A DNA stretch of 64,000 bases from Maylandia zebra (GCF_041146795.1 NC_135177.1:24556060-24620059); one strand, 5' to 3'; numbered from the stretch's first letter, positions 34,871-49,361 are shown. The notes: generated by a model not told the origin, from the letters alone. Translations and numbers: made by a program.

Positions 34871-35089
34871 TCACTGTCTGAACAGAGTTTCCTCATGTTA
34901 CTTTTGCACTATTATGTTCCGGCACATGTTGTTATTACACGGCTTGATTAAGGTACACATTAGGCTGACATCTGCGGCCAGAGCTGAAACTGTTCTGGGG
35001 CAGCACAGGCCGTCATTCTTTGCGGTATGTGAGCCATGTGTAAGCACATTGTGTGGTCCAGATCCGAGCCATACCAATTTTGCTATGTT

Positions 35090-35295
35090 GGCTGTAGCTC
35101 AGGAGATAAAGCAGGTCATCTACTTTTTGGAAGTTGGATCCCTTTTGATTCCCTCCCTGCTCCAATTTGTATGCCAGTAAGTTAACAGGCTTGTAGAAGT
35201 AGAAACAAGCGCTTGTCTGTGAATGGGTGAATGGGGCAAAATGTATAAGCGCTTTGAGTCCTTGAGTAGAAAAGCGCTATATAAGAAACGGATGT
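35090..35295 (+). repeat. tRNA-derived SINE, second diverged copy
   Basis: Head 'ttggctgtagctcaggagat', a degraded B-box, and tail 'aagcgctttgagtcc' then 'gcgctatataagaaac'. More diverged than the copy at 34671. Confidence 0.7.
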
Positions 35296-38200
35296 GTTTA
35301 ATTATTCATAAACTTCTTCTTAACTTTTAACGTTTACTAAATAAATAATGACACAATATGTCATGTCACATGTTGCTGTTCATTGGAGGTTGTATTTAAA
35401 TAATGTTAAGTACTGCTAAGAATCAGATCTCTCTTATTATGTGTGATACATTAAAACTTTAGAGATCAAAGAGGGTGTTTTTATCTTTTCCACATGACTG
35501 TAGCAGCATCTCCTCGCTCGGGCACCCCGAGTTTAGTTTCTTGGTTTTGTCATACTATGACAAGATATCGGCTCTGTAGAAGTTCCCCTTTTTCTTCCAC
35601 AACATGGTTAGGGGAATGCTTTGGTATTTAACTTCAGAGCATCTACCCCGAAAGTGAGCACAACTGAACCCTACAGGAGTCTCGTTGATGGTGGTAAAGC
35701 CTCAACACGTAATAGCTTAAAATAACCACCATAACATTTCTGAATTAATACTCTGAACACCAAAGAAAAAGGAATTATATATAACGTACTTTTTACAGTT
35801 TACAGTAGCTTCCTGTTAATATTTTTTTGTACAAAGGAATTGGCACAAACTACAGCGCAAAACTCTGTAAACTGTCCTTGATTTCAGCTCCAGTTTGTTA
35901 GATCGAAGTATTCGGAGAGGGGTTTTTTTGCAAACGTACGTGCATACGTAATGACCCTGACACAAGTGCCAATGTAGCCACCATCATTACAAATTTGTTA
36001 AATGCCAAACAGCAGCAGATTGTTGCAAAAAACACCAAAAAACACCAAAACAAAACAGTTGCAATAGTAAGCAGGATGATGTGTGAGCTTTCAGAGCAGG
36101 GAGAGGCAGCACACAGCAGCCAGCTGTAACCCCACTGCAGGTGCACTCCTTTTTTAAAAACTGAATTTCCTGATTATTTTTGAAATGATCGTGTGCTGGG
36201 TGATTTCCCTGCAGTAAACTCCCCTCGTGTTTCACTTCCACGCAGGTTTTAGTGTCAGAGCAGCTTTTCATGACTGGAATCGCTGTTAAAGCAACCTGCA
36301 GAGGGTGATCGGTCAGTGACCGGTCGCAGGCTAAAATCATTTGTTTTCTTGTTTGTTAAAGTTGTCCTCTCATAGGTGGCGTCTCAGCTGCTCCTCTTCG
36401 TCTTGCTGTGTGTTGTTGGCTTTTAAAACTAAAGAAGTGAAAGTGTTGTTAGTAGGCAAAGGGTAACATGCAGTGAATCAGGAAATGAAGCATTATGGTT
36501 AAATTATGGCCGGCTTTTTAAATGCTCTTCAGCTCTGTTTGTGTAACAAATGTTTTCTGGTTTTCCTGTTTCAGTAGGTTCATATTAATAGAAACTCTTT
36601 CACTGTATACCTGTACTGGCTGTCTAATACAGCTCTAATGAGATTGTCTTCATTCTTAAAAGACGTCCTAAAGTTGTGACAAATAACGCAGGTACCATTA
36701 AGTCTTTCCCTTTTTGTGTTTCTCTGTCAGTGTTTTCTAACATTTAATGATTGCAGCAGACATGAAGGGGGGGGGGATTTCGTGCTAAAAAGAGTGTCAC
36801 TTAATTTGACTACCCACATGGAAAAGAAATAGAAAGTGCTTAGAGCGAAATGTTTATGTTTCATGTTCAGGAGATTGACTCTTTGACGTTTTCCTTATAC
36901 AGTCGTAAGATATTTAGGGTGAACTGAGTAAACATTGTTTTGTGAGGTAGAAATTAGTAGATAATAATATGAGAGATGACCCACTCAGTCACAGTGAATT
37001 ATCTCTTTATTTCTCCACATTTTGTAACAAGACTTTGTACAGAACGACATCAGCTGAGTAAGTTAAGCCTCTTTTACCTTATAGAACCGGGAAACTGTGT
37101 CTTCTACCAAGTATGTGTGTGTTTTGCTTGTAGTTTGCTACTAAATAACTGTTTGCGAAAAATCAGCAGCAGCCCAGCGAGTGGAAAACTTAACGACAAA
37201 TGCATCTTTACATTTCTCACTTCCGAATTAATGATGTTTACATTCACATCTTCCAAAAGTCACACTGGCTTCATATTGCCTGTGTTTTATTGTGCGTATT
37301 TGCGCATCAGATGTTTTATTAAATTTGTCACAGATACTTTTTAAACATCAGTCTGCAAACTTTGGACTCGTACCGCAGGTCATGATCATCATTATCAAAG
37401 GCAATATAAACACTTTTTCTATTTCTATTTCTTTTAGTTTACCTTTAACTTTGAAGATGATTTTTGCCCATTAAAAAATCTGCCTCTCCTGTTGCCTCTG
37501 AAGCGGCATTAGGAAGCAGGCTCCTCAAAATCAACGCCGCAAGGCTGAGCCTGCAGCGAACAAAAAAACTGCACAAATGCACATGTGAGGCATATTTTTA
37601 AAATGATTTGATTATTTAATCTAATGGCAGCTTAGTGTGTTTTTTAGCTATTGGGCAGATGTAGCAAAGGAACATCACTGAACTCTTCCTGACACTTTGA
37701 ATGTGGCCGTCTGTACAATGAGTGGCAACATGTGAGTAGTGGAATAGTGTTTTTGTGCCTAACGTTTATGCAATTAAAATGCATTTAGTTCTTATTTGAA
37801 TGCATGTTGATGGAAAAAAAATTGCAAAACATTTCCATAATTTCCGGATATAAACTGTAGGATGTACAGAAAAACATTACTGACTGAAAACTGAATTTTG
37901 TTTGTGTCATTGTTTTGAGAAATGCTCTAAAACTGACATCAAATGTTTTTTGTTTCCATTTTGTTTATTCATTTATTACAATAAGCGAATAATCATATTA
38001 TCTCGATTACTTACAGGAATGCAGTAACGTGCTTCAGCTACGCTCAGCGCATATGCTGCACACACGTCTGTAGGCGCTGTGGAAATATACAGCAGTGTTT
38101 CCACTGCAAACAAACGTCATCATTAACCTCATCATCTTAATCACAGATTTATAGTAGCAGTCGTGTGCAGTCCATATGAATTAGAAAATCTACATGAACT

Positions 38201-41200
38201 GTGGCAAAATCTACATTTTCCTTTTGATAAAAAGGATCATCCAGCGGCCCACAAACCAAAAATAACTTACAGATACTGATGATGGAGGTTTTAGCGATGA
38301 GTGGGAGAGACAGTAAACTTTTCTGTCTTTGCGACTGTTTCACAAGTTTGAGGTTTCAAAGAAGCTTGAATGAAGTTCCCCTCATGATGAAACACACTAA
38401 ATGTTTTCAGGCACTGAGGGAGAATGTCACTTGTTTCTGATTCTTAACATCTTTTCCACTGACATTTTGTTTATTTATGAAACACAAAAACAGCCACAGA
38501 CTCTTAAACTTCCAGCACACACCCAGCACCTTCAGCACATCCTCCCGTCTTTGGCTAAATCGCACGCCATAAGTCTAACCTGTAATTTTATCAAATACAA
38601 TAAAACCAGCGCAAGTCAGAGACAGGAAATAGAGATCGATTGCCGAGGGAAACCCTCTGTAGGAGAGATTGGAGGCTGAGGAAGCATGAGAGGCATATGA
38701 AAAAAGTGAATCACCCATCTTTCTTGCTTGTGGCCCACACTTTGTCTTTTTCTTTTTCAGTAATGACACAGTGTGGTGCACACCCCCTCGTTAGGTGTGT
38801 GTGACTAATGAGGGAGTCCTCACTTTCAAGGTGTTTTCCATCAAAATCACAGCTCATAAACAAATATGCATCCACCGAGGAAAGAAAGGGGTGTCGCGCT
38901 GATCGCGGGCTTTGCAGCCGCTTTTATATCCGAGTAATCTGAAAGGAGCTCCATTTAAAAGCTCATTTCATTTAGGCCTGTAAGCAAACGTTTGGCTGAG
39001 GCAGCACAGACGTGAAGGTTTTGCTTTACGAGTGAACAAAAGCTTGTTTCATTTCGAGCTCAGAAGGAACAGAAGCAGGTGTGAGCCCTTCATGAAGGCA
39101 GTACAGAGGCAGGCAGAGAAACCTCAGAGAGACACATGAGACGTGTGTGAGATGTTTGTTTTGTCCTTGTTGTGGTTCCTGTATCTAAACCACCTCAGCA
39201 GCATGTTTCTGCAGCACCAGTCTGATCCCTGTAGCCTTCATTAGCTGTGATGGAAGAGATCATCTGATTTCTTGAATGAAAAATAAGCGATTAGCTTCTA
39301 TTTCAGCAGAATAAACAGCCAAACGATAACCCTTTACAGAGTCAGTGCATCTGTGTCAAACATGCTGCTGAGCCTCTCAGGCCTGCCTTCAAAGTGTAGT
39401 ACTTCACTGGTATTGTGCCCAAATTTTAAGCAGTTTTGATTCAATTTAATGTAATCTTCCAGTCACAGGATCTCTCATGTTTTCTGAGGACATCAAAGAT
39501 GCTCTAATTTTTGTAATTAGTTTGCAGTTTAATGTTTTATCTAGCACATCAGCACAGCTGCCATAGCTGTAAGGCAATACTGTACTCACCCATACAGCTC
39601 GTGTGTACAACTTCTGAGAAGCTGAGAAGCTGACAACAGTGAGAAAACACAGAAATCTACAGATGTTGTTGAGTCGAGCGCAGATGTGACTCGGCTGCAT
39701 TTTAGGAGTGCAAATAAGAACAAGCAGATGATCAGCTCCCTCACAGGTGGACAGTTACTATTATTAAGTAATAAAGCAATGAGTAATCAGAGTGCCGTAC
39801 AGAGAGAAAAGTGAAATGTGCAGAGAATCTGAAATCTTAAGCTCAAAATTATGATACCGATCCCCAACAAGAGTCATCTGTGGGACTCTTTATATCACTT
39901 TTCAGGTCAAGAAGGGAGATTGAGGGAAAGGTGTTGTTATATTTCTCCCGGACTGCCCGAACTCTGCAAGCTATACGTATAAATGAATTTTAGTGGCATG
40001 GCAGATTGACTGATGACGACCGATTGCCTTCATGTCAAAGAAAAGAAGAATATCGCCTCTACCATGAATTTGATCACACTCTGGTAAAATGAACTGGATT
40101 GATGCTGCGTGCCTTTTTTTAAATGAACAAAGTAGTTTGCTGATAATTACATTTAGCACAGTTACATTTACAGACTGATGTTGGCCGTCATAGACCTCAG
40201 TCTGGTCAACCTTTTATTCACGTGTTTGTCTGTTAACCAAGGGTCCCAGATATTTTAGCAACTAAAGTGACCCCTTTATACTTTATACAACAAAACCTAA
40301 TTTACATGGCTCTATTTGTGTTTATTCTAATGTAATCAGCAACGGTTTTAAATCATTTTGATGTTACCCAACTCAAACGCTTTAGCTATATTTCATCGTC
40401 ATCGGGCACCGAGTATGTGCTCGACTTTTGCAGATTTGGTTCTCTGAGTCTGTTAGCTACGCTCACTGTAAAACATTGTAATGCAGCGATTCCAAGTAAA
40501 AACATTTAAATAAAACAAACCAGAAACATTTCCATCATCATACATGACCCCACACAACTTTCCATTATCCCTGACACACCATTGTTCCAATTCCTGTAAT
40601 CTATGAAAAAATATGAGTGAAGTAGACCGATGAATTCATGGTAGGAAATGTTTTCATGATTAAAGATTAAAGACAAATATTTCTACACCGCTAACGTCAT
40701 AAACGAGTCCACGCGGTCATTTGAAGTTAAAACTCGCAAACCCAGCATTGTTCTGATGAAGTTCGATCAGTTTTTCTGTTTAATACAAATTTGCTGGTAA
40801 GACATAAAGAAACGGGAATTATGTAAGACGGAAACATTCAATAAAAAACTATTGATCGCTTTCACCCGCGCTGACCGTTTGGCGGGTCTTTTCTTGTCAA
40901 ACGCACAAAGGGAAGATTTTCTTTACTCGACAAATCTTTACATTTCAGTACAGTTTGTTTTATTAAAATCAGTTCATCGAATCTTAGATTGAAAGGAAAT
41001 TTCAATTTACTGCTAGTTACCGCCAAATAACATGACACAGTGGTTTTTATTTTGATGAATGTTTTCCTCGATGCTGTAGCTTCGGCGGAGCTCCGTAACA
41101 AGCACAAACAGATTATATACATCGAAAAATGAGTAACATTTAAGCTACTCAGCAACAACTGAAGAAGACATATTGTGAACATTTATTCTGGCGGGTATGT

Positions 41201-42239
41201 TTGTACGATTGTGATTTCAGCACCTTTACACGCGCGGCTGGGTGGACTTATAAATTTCACAAAGTAATTGTGTTTGTTGACTTTATTCTACTTTAACATC
41301 CATTCATCTTGTTCTGAACTTTAAAACTTAGGCCGTGATTATTGGTTGATTGATGATTCGCTCGCCGTGTTCAGACAGCAATATTTGTTTGCTTTCTGGA
41401 AGAAATCTAAACATGTCAAAGATGGGGAAAAATGAACGATAAGGGCAATTTTAAAGTGCGAAGAGGTTCTGAAAAGCACTGGTCATGGAAGTGAGAGCGA
41501 GACCTTACAGAAGAGACGCTGCACTGCACCGTCGTCGATAGACTTGAAGATTTTAAGTCCATGAAGTCTGTTATTCCGTCATATATAAATTAATCTCATA
41601 TATGCCGCTCTCCCAGGAAAAAAAACATCCCTAAACTTTTTGCTTTTCTCATCCCGTTCTGCACTTTATCCGACTTTCTCTCCAGGAAATGTCGCATTTT
41701 TAATTTGCATCAGTCAACTGTTTTTGTGAAGATTGGTTCAGCAGTTCATGCTTGAATTCTGATACACTAATTATGTATCTAAATTGGTACAATTATAAGA
41801 CCAGTGGAAAATTACAATAAATTAGTTTGTAAGCGGCTCATGTGCCGCTTAGAACGTGCTAAGGATAGATAATGAGTCCGGAGAGACCCTTCACAGAGTT
41901 TATGACATAAACAGCATCTCATACTTAATGAGCTAAGACATTTTACCCCATTAAGATTTGTTCTCTATTTGTTATTATAGCCACTGGACAGATTAAAAGT
42001 AAAAACAGAAACTCAAAAAAACATTTAATTTTACTGATTAAATGACGACATGATTACACTGCCAAAGCGATGCGTTTCAGTGTTTTGTGTATATGAATCT
42101 TAGATATTTTGTTTACTCTAAACAGTACCCAACGGTAAACAGTTTAAGGGGGTAGAAAAGTTTCGAAAACTGATCTTGAGTAGAGTTTAACAACCAATCA
42201 AAGGTCATTTTTCTGACTTTGGGTCTGATCAGCATCTGT
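35296..42239. other. Gene-poor interval, right part
   Basis: About 7 kb in which I see no exon with protein similarity, no RNA gene and no clear transposon. A poly-G run lies near 36769. Regulatory content for CD4-1 is possible but cannot be read from sequence alone. Confidence 0.4.
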
Positions 42240-42378
42240 GTGTGTGTCTTCCAGGCCAATCAGTGCTGAGGGAGGTGCAACGGCATTTAAAAAGAGGGCT
42301 CGTTTGATAAATATACAACACTTCCGACTGACTCCGGATCACTGAGCACAGAGGGACACTCTGCACTGAGCAGCCGCT
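42240..42378 (+). promoter_or_regulatory. CD4-1 promoter and untranslated first exon
   Basis: CCAAT box 'ggccaatcag' (42254-42263), TATA-like 'atttaaaaa' (42285-42293) and 'gataaatatac' (about 42306) precede a GC-richer stretch that ends 'cagccgct' before donor GTAAGTA at 42379. The next acceptor is 45755-45756, just before the CD4-1 start codon. Transcription probably starts near 42330. Confidence 0.6.
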
Positions 42379-44089
42379 GTAAGTATTGTGTAATTTTTCA
42401 GATTTTAACCTAATATACACATAATTCAGAACCACGGCACACGTTGTAAAGTTAATTTATACTAGAATTATCAGTATCACATTTTTTTTAAATAATAAGT
42501 TTGAAATATAAACATGTAAAGCCTCAACAGGCCCAGTGGAGCCAGAATATCACGCTGAGTTTTATGCAATTAGAGCTCCAAGGTAAGTTTTATAAATCGA
42601 CAGCGCAGTGACTATCCTCTCCAGATATGAAAAAACTGAAAGAAAAACTAAATAATAAACTTTTTGGAGGATTTTAAAAACACACACATTAAACGTTGCC
42701 TGAAAATGTAATTTCAGATCGTATTATTAAAAATGTTAAAATGCTAATCCATTTCTTGTATTTCTTTTTTCTTACATTTAACTAAAACATATAATCGTTT
42801 AAGCGCTGAGCAACTGACCCGTACAAAACAGATGACCGCTGAGCAAAAGATGTATGTGTAATTTTCAAATTATACATTTACAATAAAATAGGATATAAAC
42901 ATTTACACCGGTGGATTATTTTAGCTTGAACTAAATATGTTGACGTAGCATTAGCGATAGTTATTTTTTAAGTTACTCACAAATTCACGCTTTATGACAC
43001 ACAACTATTCCTGATTTTTCTGAAAAACAAACAATCTAACACTTTAATTTTTTCTTAAGCTTCATAAATAAAATATGTTTGAGGTGATGGTGAAAAAAAT
43101 AAAGGAAACTTTTTGTCAAATTAATTTAAAGTCTGGCCAAAAAAAAAGAATAAATAAGACAAATGAAGATTAAAAAAAATGAGATGAATGAAATTAAATG
43201 AAATGCTGCTGTTAATCTGGTTTCTCTGTTCATTCAGCTCCCCTCCTTCATCTCTCTGCTGTGTCTGACCCTCATCCTCCCCTCCCCCCCATCTCTGTAT
43301 TTGTTGTTGTAGCTCCCTCCTGACTGCAGATACGATCATGTTGGTTTCTGGGTTATACTTCCACAGGTGCGATGACTTTGAACGTCAGTTTGTCATCAGT
43401 TTCACTCCATCACCGATCTTCCCTCATTATTGTTTCTTACAAACTCTGATACAATTCATATTAAACACTATGCAGTTTCAGTCGAGTGAAATAGATTATA
43501 TTGGAGCATAAATTCTCTGAGACATTCTCCCTCAACACAAAAACACCTCAGATTTTAATATTTCCTGTTGATTTTCTTCTTCTGGTAGCTGGCTTATCTA
43601 TGAGCGCTAACAATTAGCTTTTTTAATTCAAGATTTTAAGAGTGAGACCCCTAGAGAGATGATTGCACTCTAAAGCTGTTACGAGAATTTTTATTTTTTA
43701 TTTTTTCATGTGAATAATGAGGCTATTAGTAGGACAAAGGAGGACTTGGTGACTTTTATATTTATCCCAACACATTTATGCACATTTAGCCCATAAGGAC
43801 ATTGTGCATCATACGTGGAGCTGATTTTCCCTCCAATGGTGAAACTAGTGAAAACCTGTAATATTATTAAAGGTATTTGGGGGCACTTTACTGCACAGAG
43901 ACATGTAGAGCCGGCGCCCGGGCTGGCCCAAACTAGAGACTCCGCAAACCTTTAATTTTACCGTAAGTTTAAATATCTATTAGCAGTTAAACCTTAAACA
44001 ATAACTCAAAATAACTGGACACGAGCAGTTATTGTGTGTCTCCACATATTATATACAATAACGCATTAAATTTAGATTTAAAACAAATT

Positions 44090-44135
44090 CAAATTCAAAT
44101 TCAAATTTTATTTGTCACGTACACAGTCATACACA
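44090..44135 (-). repeat. LINE-type 3' tail fragment with (ATTCAA)n in CD4-1 intron 1
   Basis: Short tandem 'attcaa' units run into 'attttatttgtcacgtacac', the reverse complement of a common fish LINE/SINE tail. No body recognised. The rest of this 3.4-kb intron (42379-45756) shows nothing else. Confidence 0.45.
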
Positions 44136-45769
44136 TTCGGTCGCCGATAAAAAAAACCTGTATTTAGGCGTAAAGTTCTGTTTTACCTCACTATTGAAGA
44201 ATATTTTGATGAACAATTCTCTGATCTTCGTCTGTTTCACGAATAAAGAGCCCACAGCTTTATCCACATCTCATAGAGAATCGTGTCATCACAGCATTGC
44301 CATTTTTCTTCAATCAAAATAATTTATTATTTTTGATCGATTTATGTTTTGATCTAAAGTGTTTAATCCAAAAAGGAAAAATCTGATACTGAACTCAAGT
44401 CTTATCATTTAAAAGTCAAATAGTTCCTAAGATCTCTGGAAATTGTGGAGTGTTGCACAAATAAATCTGATTCGCTCAATCTGCTCATTCAAAATAAAAA
44501 GTCTTTAATGAACATCGGCTTATACATTAAAGAAATATTCATAATCTTACTTTAAAGCTGCTTCCCCTTCAAGAGTGTGTTTGTTGGGAGGGCACATAAA
44601 TGCCCTCTTTTAACATTTTTTCAATATTCATTTATTTATCTTTTTACACAAACATACATTTAGAGTTTCTGTGTACAACCATAACACAGCGTACAGGCAA
44701 AGAGAAGAAAAACAGAGATAAGGGGTGAAACAGAAAAAAAAAGAGAGAAACATCTACCTTAAACCACAGTCTAGGTGTGCTGCCGGTGCTGTGGTCTTTT
44801 TAAGCGTGGAGAGATCCGTCTTTCGTGGAACACAGGAGGAAGAGAGGGGGTGTGAGAGGCAGAAGAAGGGAGGACTGGGATAAGAATCTGCACCCTTCAC
44901 TAAATCAAGTCCCACCACAAGCCAGCTTACGCTCTGAGTCTCTTCCCTCCAACATTTGTCTGCTTCTTTTCATCCAAAGCCCACCACAGGCCGCCTACTC
45001 TCAGCTCTCTGAACTACTTGTCTTTTATCTTCTCAAATCTCTCAAAATCTGAGACCACCACAAACCCCCCTTTGCTTCCTGTTGAATGATTTCACTTTGC
45101 AGCAGACTTCAATATACACAGGACGCTACAACTAAACTAAAGACTCATTTTTACTGAAATGCTTATTTTTCAACATCTACTTTTCTTCTTGTTTGTCACT
45201 AAATGATTAAATATAGTACGACATATTTACGATGTATTGCGGACCTGTTCAACAGCTCTGAAAGACCTTCAAGTTTCATCTACAGGTTACATAGAGAGTT
45301 ATTTATTTATTGATTCGTATGCAGTGAAGTACAACATCACTACTAAACACCCTCAAATCAATCGGTCAATGCATTTTTTTAAAGGATTGTATTGAGTTCA
45401 GGCAGCAAATCTCAGACAATTGAACAGTAAATTGGATTTGTCATATAAACTGAAGAAGCAGGCTGATGTGGAATTTAATTCCATGGAGATTTTCTTTATG
45501 GTTTTCTTCTGTGTTGTATCTGTTTCAAAGAACTACATACATTTGTGATCATATAATATATAACAATTATACCTCGGGCTTTCTGATGTAAAGAAAGTAA
45601 TACATTTCTTGAATATTGTTCTGCTCTTTTAAGAAAGTTGTACATAATCAGGCTTGAAGTCTTAATCAAAAAAGTTAACATTTGAAAGAAGCTATAAAAA
45701 GAAAGCTTATAGTCACTATAAAAATCTATAAACTATATTTTTATTATATTTTTCAGACATATAACAAGG

Positions 45770-48700
45770 ATGAAGAACTTCATTCAGTCCCTTCTCCTTC
45801 TTATCGCTGTGATTGTGTCAACTACCGGTAAGACGCCCTGACTGTAGACTCATTTATTTTCATTTGGAAACTGGACTGTTTGATATTCCGTATTAACACA
45901 TAACATCCTTCTCATCCTTGTAGGTGCTCAGAAAGAGATTTATGCTAAGGAGGGACAGGATATTACCTTGGAGCCAACATCCTATCCAGCAAACTCTTAT
46001 GTGTACTGGTATTTTGAAAAACAGGATGGTCATCAACTTGCCTGGCTTAACCCCTTAGGCGGAAAGGGATTCAGTAATGGTAAACCATATATTTATGTAT
46101 ATATTATTTATTTATTGTTACTGAGCAGGGAAATACAGGTAAATAAAAAAATATTTTTAACAATAACTTTCTGCCTTGTAGATGAGAAGTGGAAAAACAG
46201 GTTGTCCTTAACTGGTGCCTCGCTGGTCATAAACGCTTTGCAGGAAGACCTCTTTGGGACTTTTGTCTGTAAAATCAGCGCAGCCGGTCAGCGTGACTCG
46301 ATCACTGTATTTAAAGTCATTCAAGTCAATGGTAAGAGCAAAAATAAGGTCACATGATTAGTGTGTAAGTTTAATTAATGGTTATTAAAGTTTAAACCAC
46401 TGTATTTACATATCTGCATCATATTCAACAGTCTTACACAAGTTCAAATATAGCGCATGTTTTTAATTTGTGTCCTGAGATGTTTGATGTAAGAGCAGTT
46501 TAACTTATTAACTTCTTAACATGGCCTTTATGAATTCATTGGACATGACAATCTGTTTTTTTAAACTACGTATGTGAAAAAAGTTTATTTTAAAATGTAA
46601 AACATATCACTTCTATTCTGTTTCCTTTATTCTGCTTGTTTTCTGTGCTAGTGATTGAGAAATCAGCCTCTCCTCTGTTGTCTGGCGATTATCTGAGTCT
46701 GACCTGCAGTCTGGGAAGTGTTCCTCAAAACACACCTGAGATTTACTGGCTCAGTCCCCAGGGAAACAGAGAAGGAAACAAAGGAATAGTCTACATTCAA
46801 GCCAGAAGTGAACACAACGGCCAGTGGGACTGCGTAGTGAAAAAAAATGCCAATGAAAAGAAGTTCCCAGTTTCTGTTACAGTTGTGGGTGAGTTTCTGT
46901 GTGTTTGCATTTGTTTCGCAGTTGTGTATCCTCATCTTTAAGATCAGGTTTCTAACAGTTTCTCCTCCTTTTTAGACCTCGCCCCTGTGCCTTCACATCA
47001 GTATACATCCACAGACTCGCCTCTCACCATCCCTTGTTCTTTAATTTCTCCTGTTACCTGGGAACAAGTGAAAAAAAAGGAGATTGAGGAAGTTCAGTGG
47101 CACTTTGCTCCTAAACTCTCCTCAGGCACCCTTTCTGACAATCAGGAGCAGCTCTTCTCCCTCGATCTGGAAAAACTTACCTGGAAGAAGGGTAAAGACA
47201 AAGGACTGTCTCCTGTATATAACATTAAAAACGGAAATCTGTCTTTGACCAAATCAAAGGCAACAGTAGAAGAAAGAGGGCGCTACACGTGCTCAATGAA
47301 ATTTAAAAATGGCAGGACCCTGGAGACCACAGTAGACGTAGTGGTGTTGGAAAGTAAGTCACATTTTTTTGACAAGACCAGCTCTGTGTTACACTCACCT
47401 CCGTTATATTTAGGGTTATTTTTTCTTTGTGACCGCTCTTGCTGCCTTCCTGCTCGGCCAGTATTTTCATTTCTCTGCTACTGAATTTATTTGCAAGTGT
47501 CCACAGTGTGACATGTTTCTAATTCACAAGCTCCTCTTGTTTTAATTGGCTGTATTAAGCATCCCCTCTGCCAGAACAGCGTGCTAACACAGTGAATCTT
47601 AATTGGACCGTGTGTTATGAGAATCTATGAAGTAAACTATGATTTCTCAGTTGCGGCTGAATGTTTTTTAAAGTAGAACCAGAAACAAATACAGATCTGA
47701 TGTATTTACTCACAGGAAATTGCTCCTATAACACAATTTCTCTGGACTGTTCTCAAGCAAACCCACAACTCACATTATATTCAAATGATAAAAGCTATAT
47801 TTAAATATTGATGTGAGATGTTGAATTTCTACAGCATTCACATGTGGAGGTTTGAAGCCAAACCTTTTGTTTTTTACAAGCTTTTATTTGGGAAAGAAAT
47901 CAAAATGTCTTGTTTAGACATCATCGCTGCTTTCGTGGCCAAAGTTTTAGTCTGATTTCAGGAAAATGCCGTTACAGACAACTTCTTTGAAGCAATTTAT
48001 TTTATAAAATGCATGTTTTTCATTTTATTTCTTTGTTCTTTCTCTTCTGCTTCGTCTCCAGTCATCGCCCACCCAAAAGCAGAGCTAATCTACGGTCAGC
48101 AGGTCAATCTGTCCTGCAGCACTGGTGACCAGCTGCCCAATGATATGAAGTTAAATTGGACTTCACCTAAAACGTCATCTTACATCTCTTACCCCACCCA
48201 TATTACTGTCCCGGAAGTGGGCAAAGAAGATAACGGAAAGTGGGGGTGTGAGCTGTGGCAGGGCGGCAACAAGCTGACGTCAGATGAGATACTGCTTAAG
48301 ATCGGTGAGCACGGGAAGTGAGACGAGCAGGAAGTGTGACATGGGCCTGACCTTGTGACCACAAAATTTTAAGACAGAAACTTCTTTTACATGATGTGTT
48401 CTTTCTATACTGTATACTGTTTGATGACTGTCTGTCTCTGTTGTGTACAGAACCCAGACTGAGTGTGTGGATGCTGGTGATCATTTGCAGCGCAGCAGTC
48501 ATCCTTCTCCTCCTCCTCGTGCTCGCTTTCATCCACTACCGACGCAGAAAAGTACAGTTCAGCCGTTCATATTCCTTTCTTTTCAATCACACTGAGTTAT
48601 TAGTTCAGCTTTAAGAGTTACCCCTCTGTGTCTGCCTCTTTGTCACTCACATTAGCAGAAAACGAGACTCCTCAGGCATCAACTCTGCCAGTGCAAAAAG

Positions 48701-48946
48701 TACGTACTAACCATTTCCTGAACTGGTAAAATGGCTCCAAAGCCACATTTATAAGCATGCACACTTATTAGCACTAAAATCTGAATGACACTTTGAGCCA
48801 TGAGATATTTTTTGAAGTACGAACATTACTTAAATAAGCATTTATGATTTGGCTTTTGTAGTTCTGCGTCAGTTTCCATAACTCAAACAGAAACCTGGGA
48901 CTTTTTCTTTTTCAGCCCCAAACCAAAAGGATTTTACAGAACATGA
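45770..48946 (+). CDS. cd4-1: CD4-1, four-Ig-domain T-cell coreceptor
   Basis: Coding exons 45770-45827, 45924-46079, 46182-46331, 46652-46888, 46976-47353, 48062-48304, 48451-48551, 48659-48699 and 48916-48946 join in phase to 464 residues. Signal peptide MKNFIQSLLLLIAVIVSTT. D1 (about 20-122) spans two exons, as in mammalian CD4. D2 (about 122-200) has LTCSLG, IYWLSPQG and NGQWDCVV. D3 (about 201-326) has IPCSL, VQWHF and GRYTCSM. D4 (about 327-407) has LSCSTG, LNWTSP and NGKWGCEL. The membrane span is VWMLVIICSAAVILLLLLVLAF. The tail RHQLCQCKNPKPKGFYRT carries the CxC Lck-binding motif. Role by family: MHC class II coreceptor on helper T cells. D1 lacks the usual B-strand cysteine (DITLEPT) while keeping FGTFVCKI. 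The start of exon 8b could instead be 48656. Confidence 0.9.
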
Positions 48947-49355
48947 AAGCTCACAGACCGGATCTTTAAGAAGAAACGGGAACACGCTGAATTTCTGATC
49001 TGATATGTTCTGATTTACCTGATTACCTGGATTTACATCTCTCATTTTGCCATACTGGAAAGTACAAAAGAGTTTTGTTGGATTGAGGATCAAACATATC
49101 AGGCAATCTGGACTGATTTTATGTATTTTGTGTATGATTATTACCGTCTGTGACTTTAAATCATTTACACTTTGAGTCTATCTGTAGACTAAATTTCCTG
49201 TACCCTTATGTATATTTTTGAGGAGGTCTGTAATGCTTTCAGATGTGTAGGTGCTTCTGTAAATTTACATGTGCAGCATATTATTTGTGTAAAGTTTATT
49301 GCTAAAAATGGAAAGATGAAAACTGTAATGTGTAAAAACATTAGCAGATGTTTTC

Positions 49356-49361
49356 AATAAA
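49356..49361 (+). terminator. Poly(A) signal of CD4-1
   Basis: AATAAA in 'ttttcaataaagcatc', 410 bases after the CD4-1 stop and just before the 3' end of the convergent lectin gene. Confidence 0.65.

Noticed and set aside
35898-36340. Overlapping minus-strand frames of 82 and 117 codons
   Set aside because: No domain, no signal peptide followed by a sensible exon, and no splice context.
36976-37344. 122-codon plus-strand frame as a gene
   Set aside because: AT-rich, no recognised motif, no CpG or promoter features. Length is compatible with chance.
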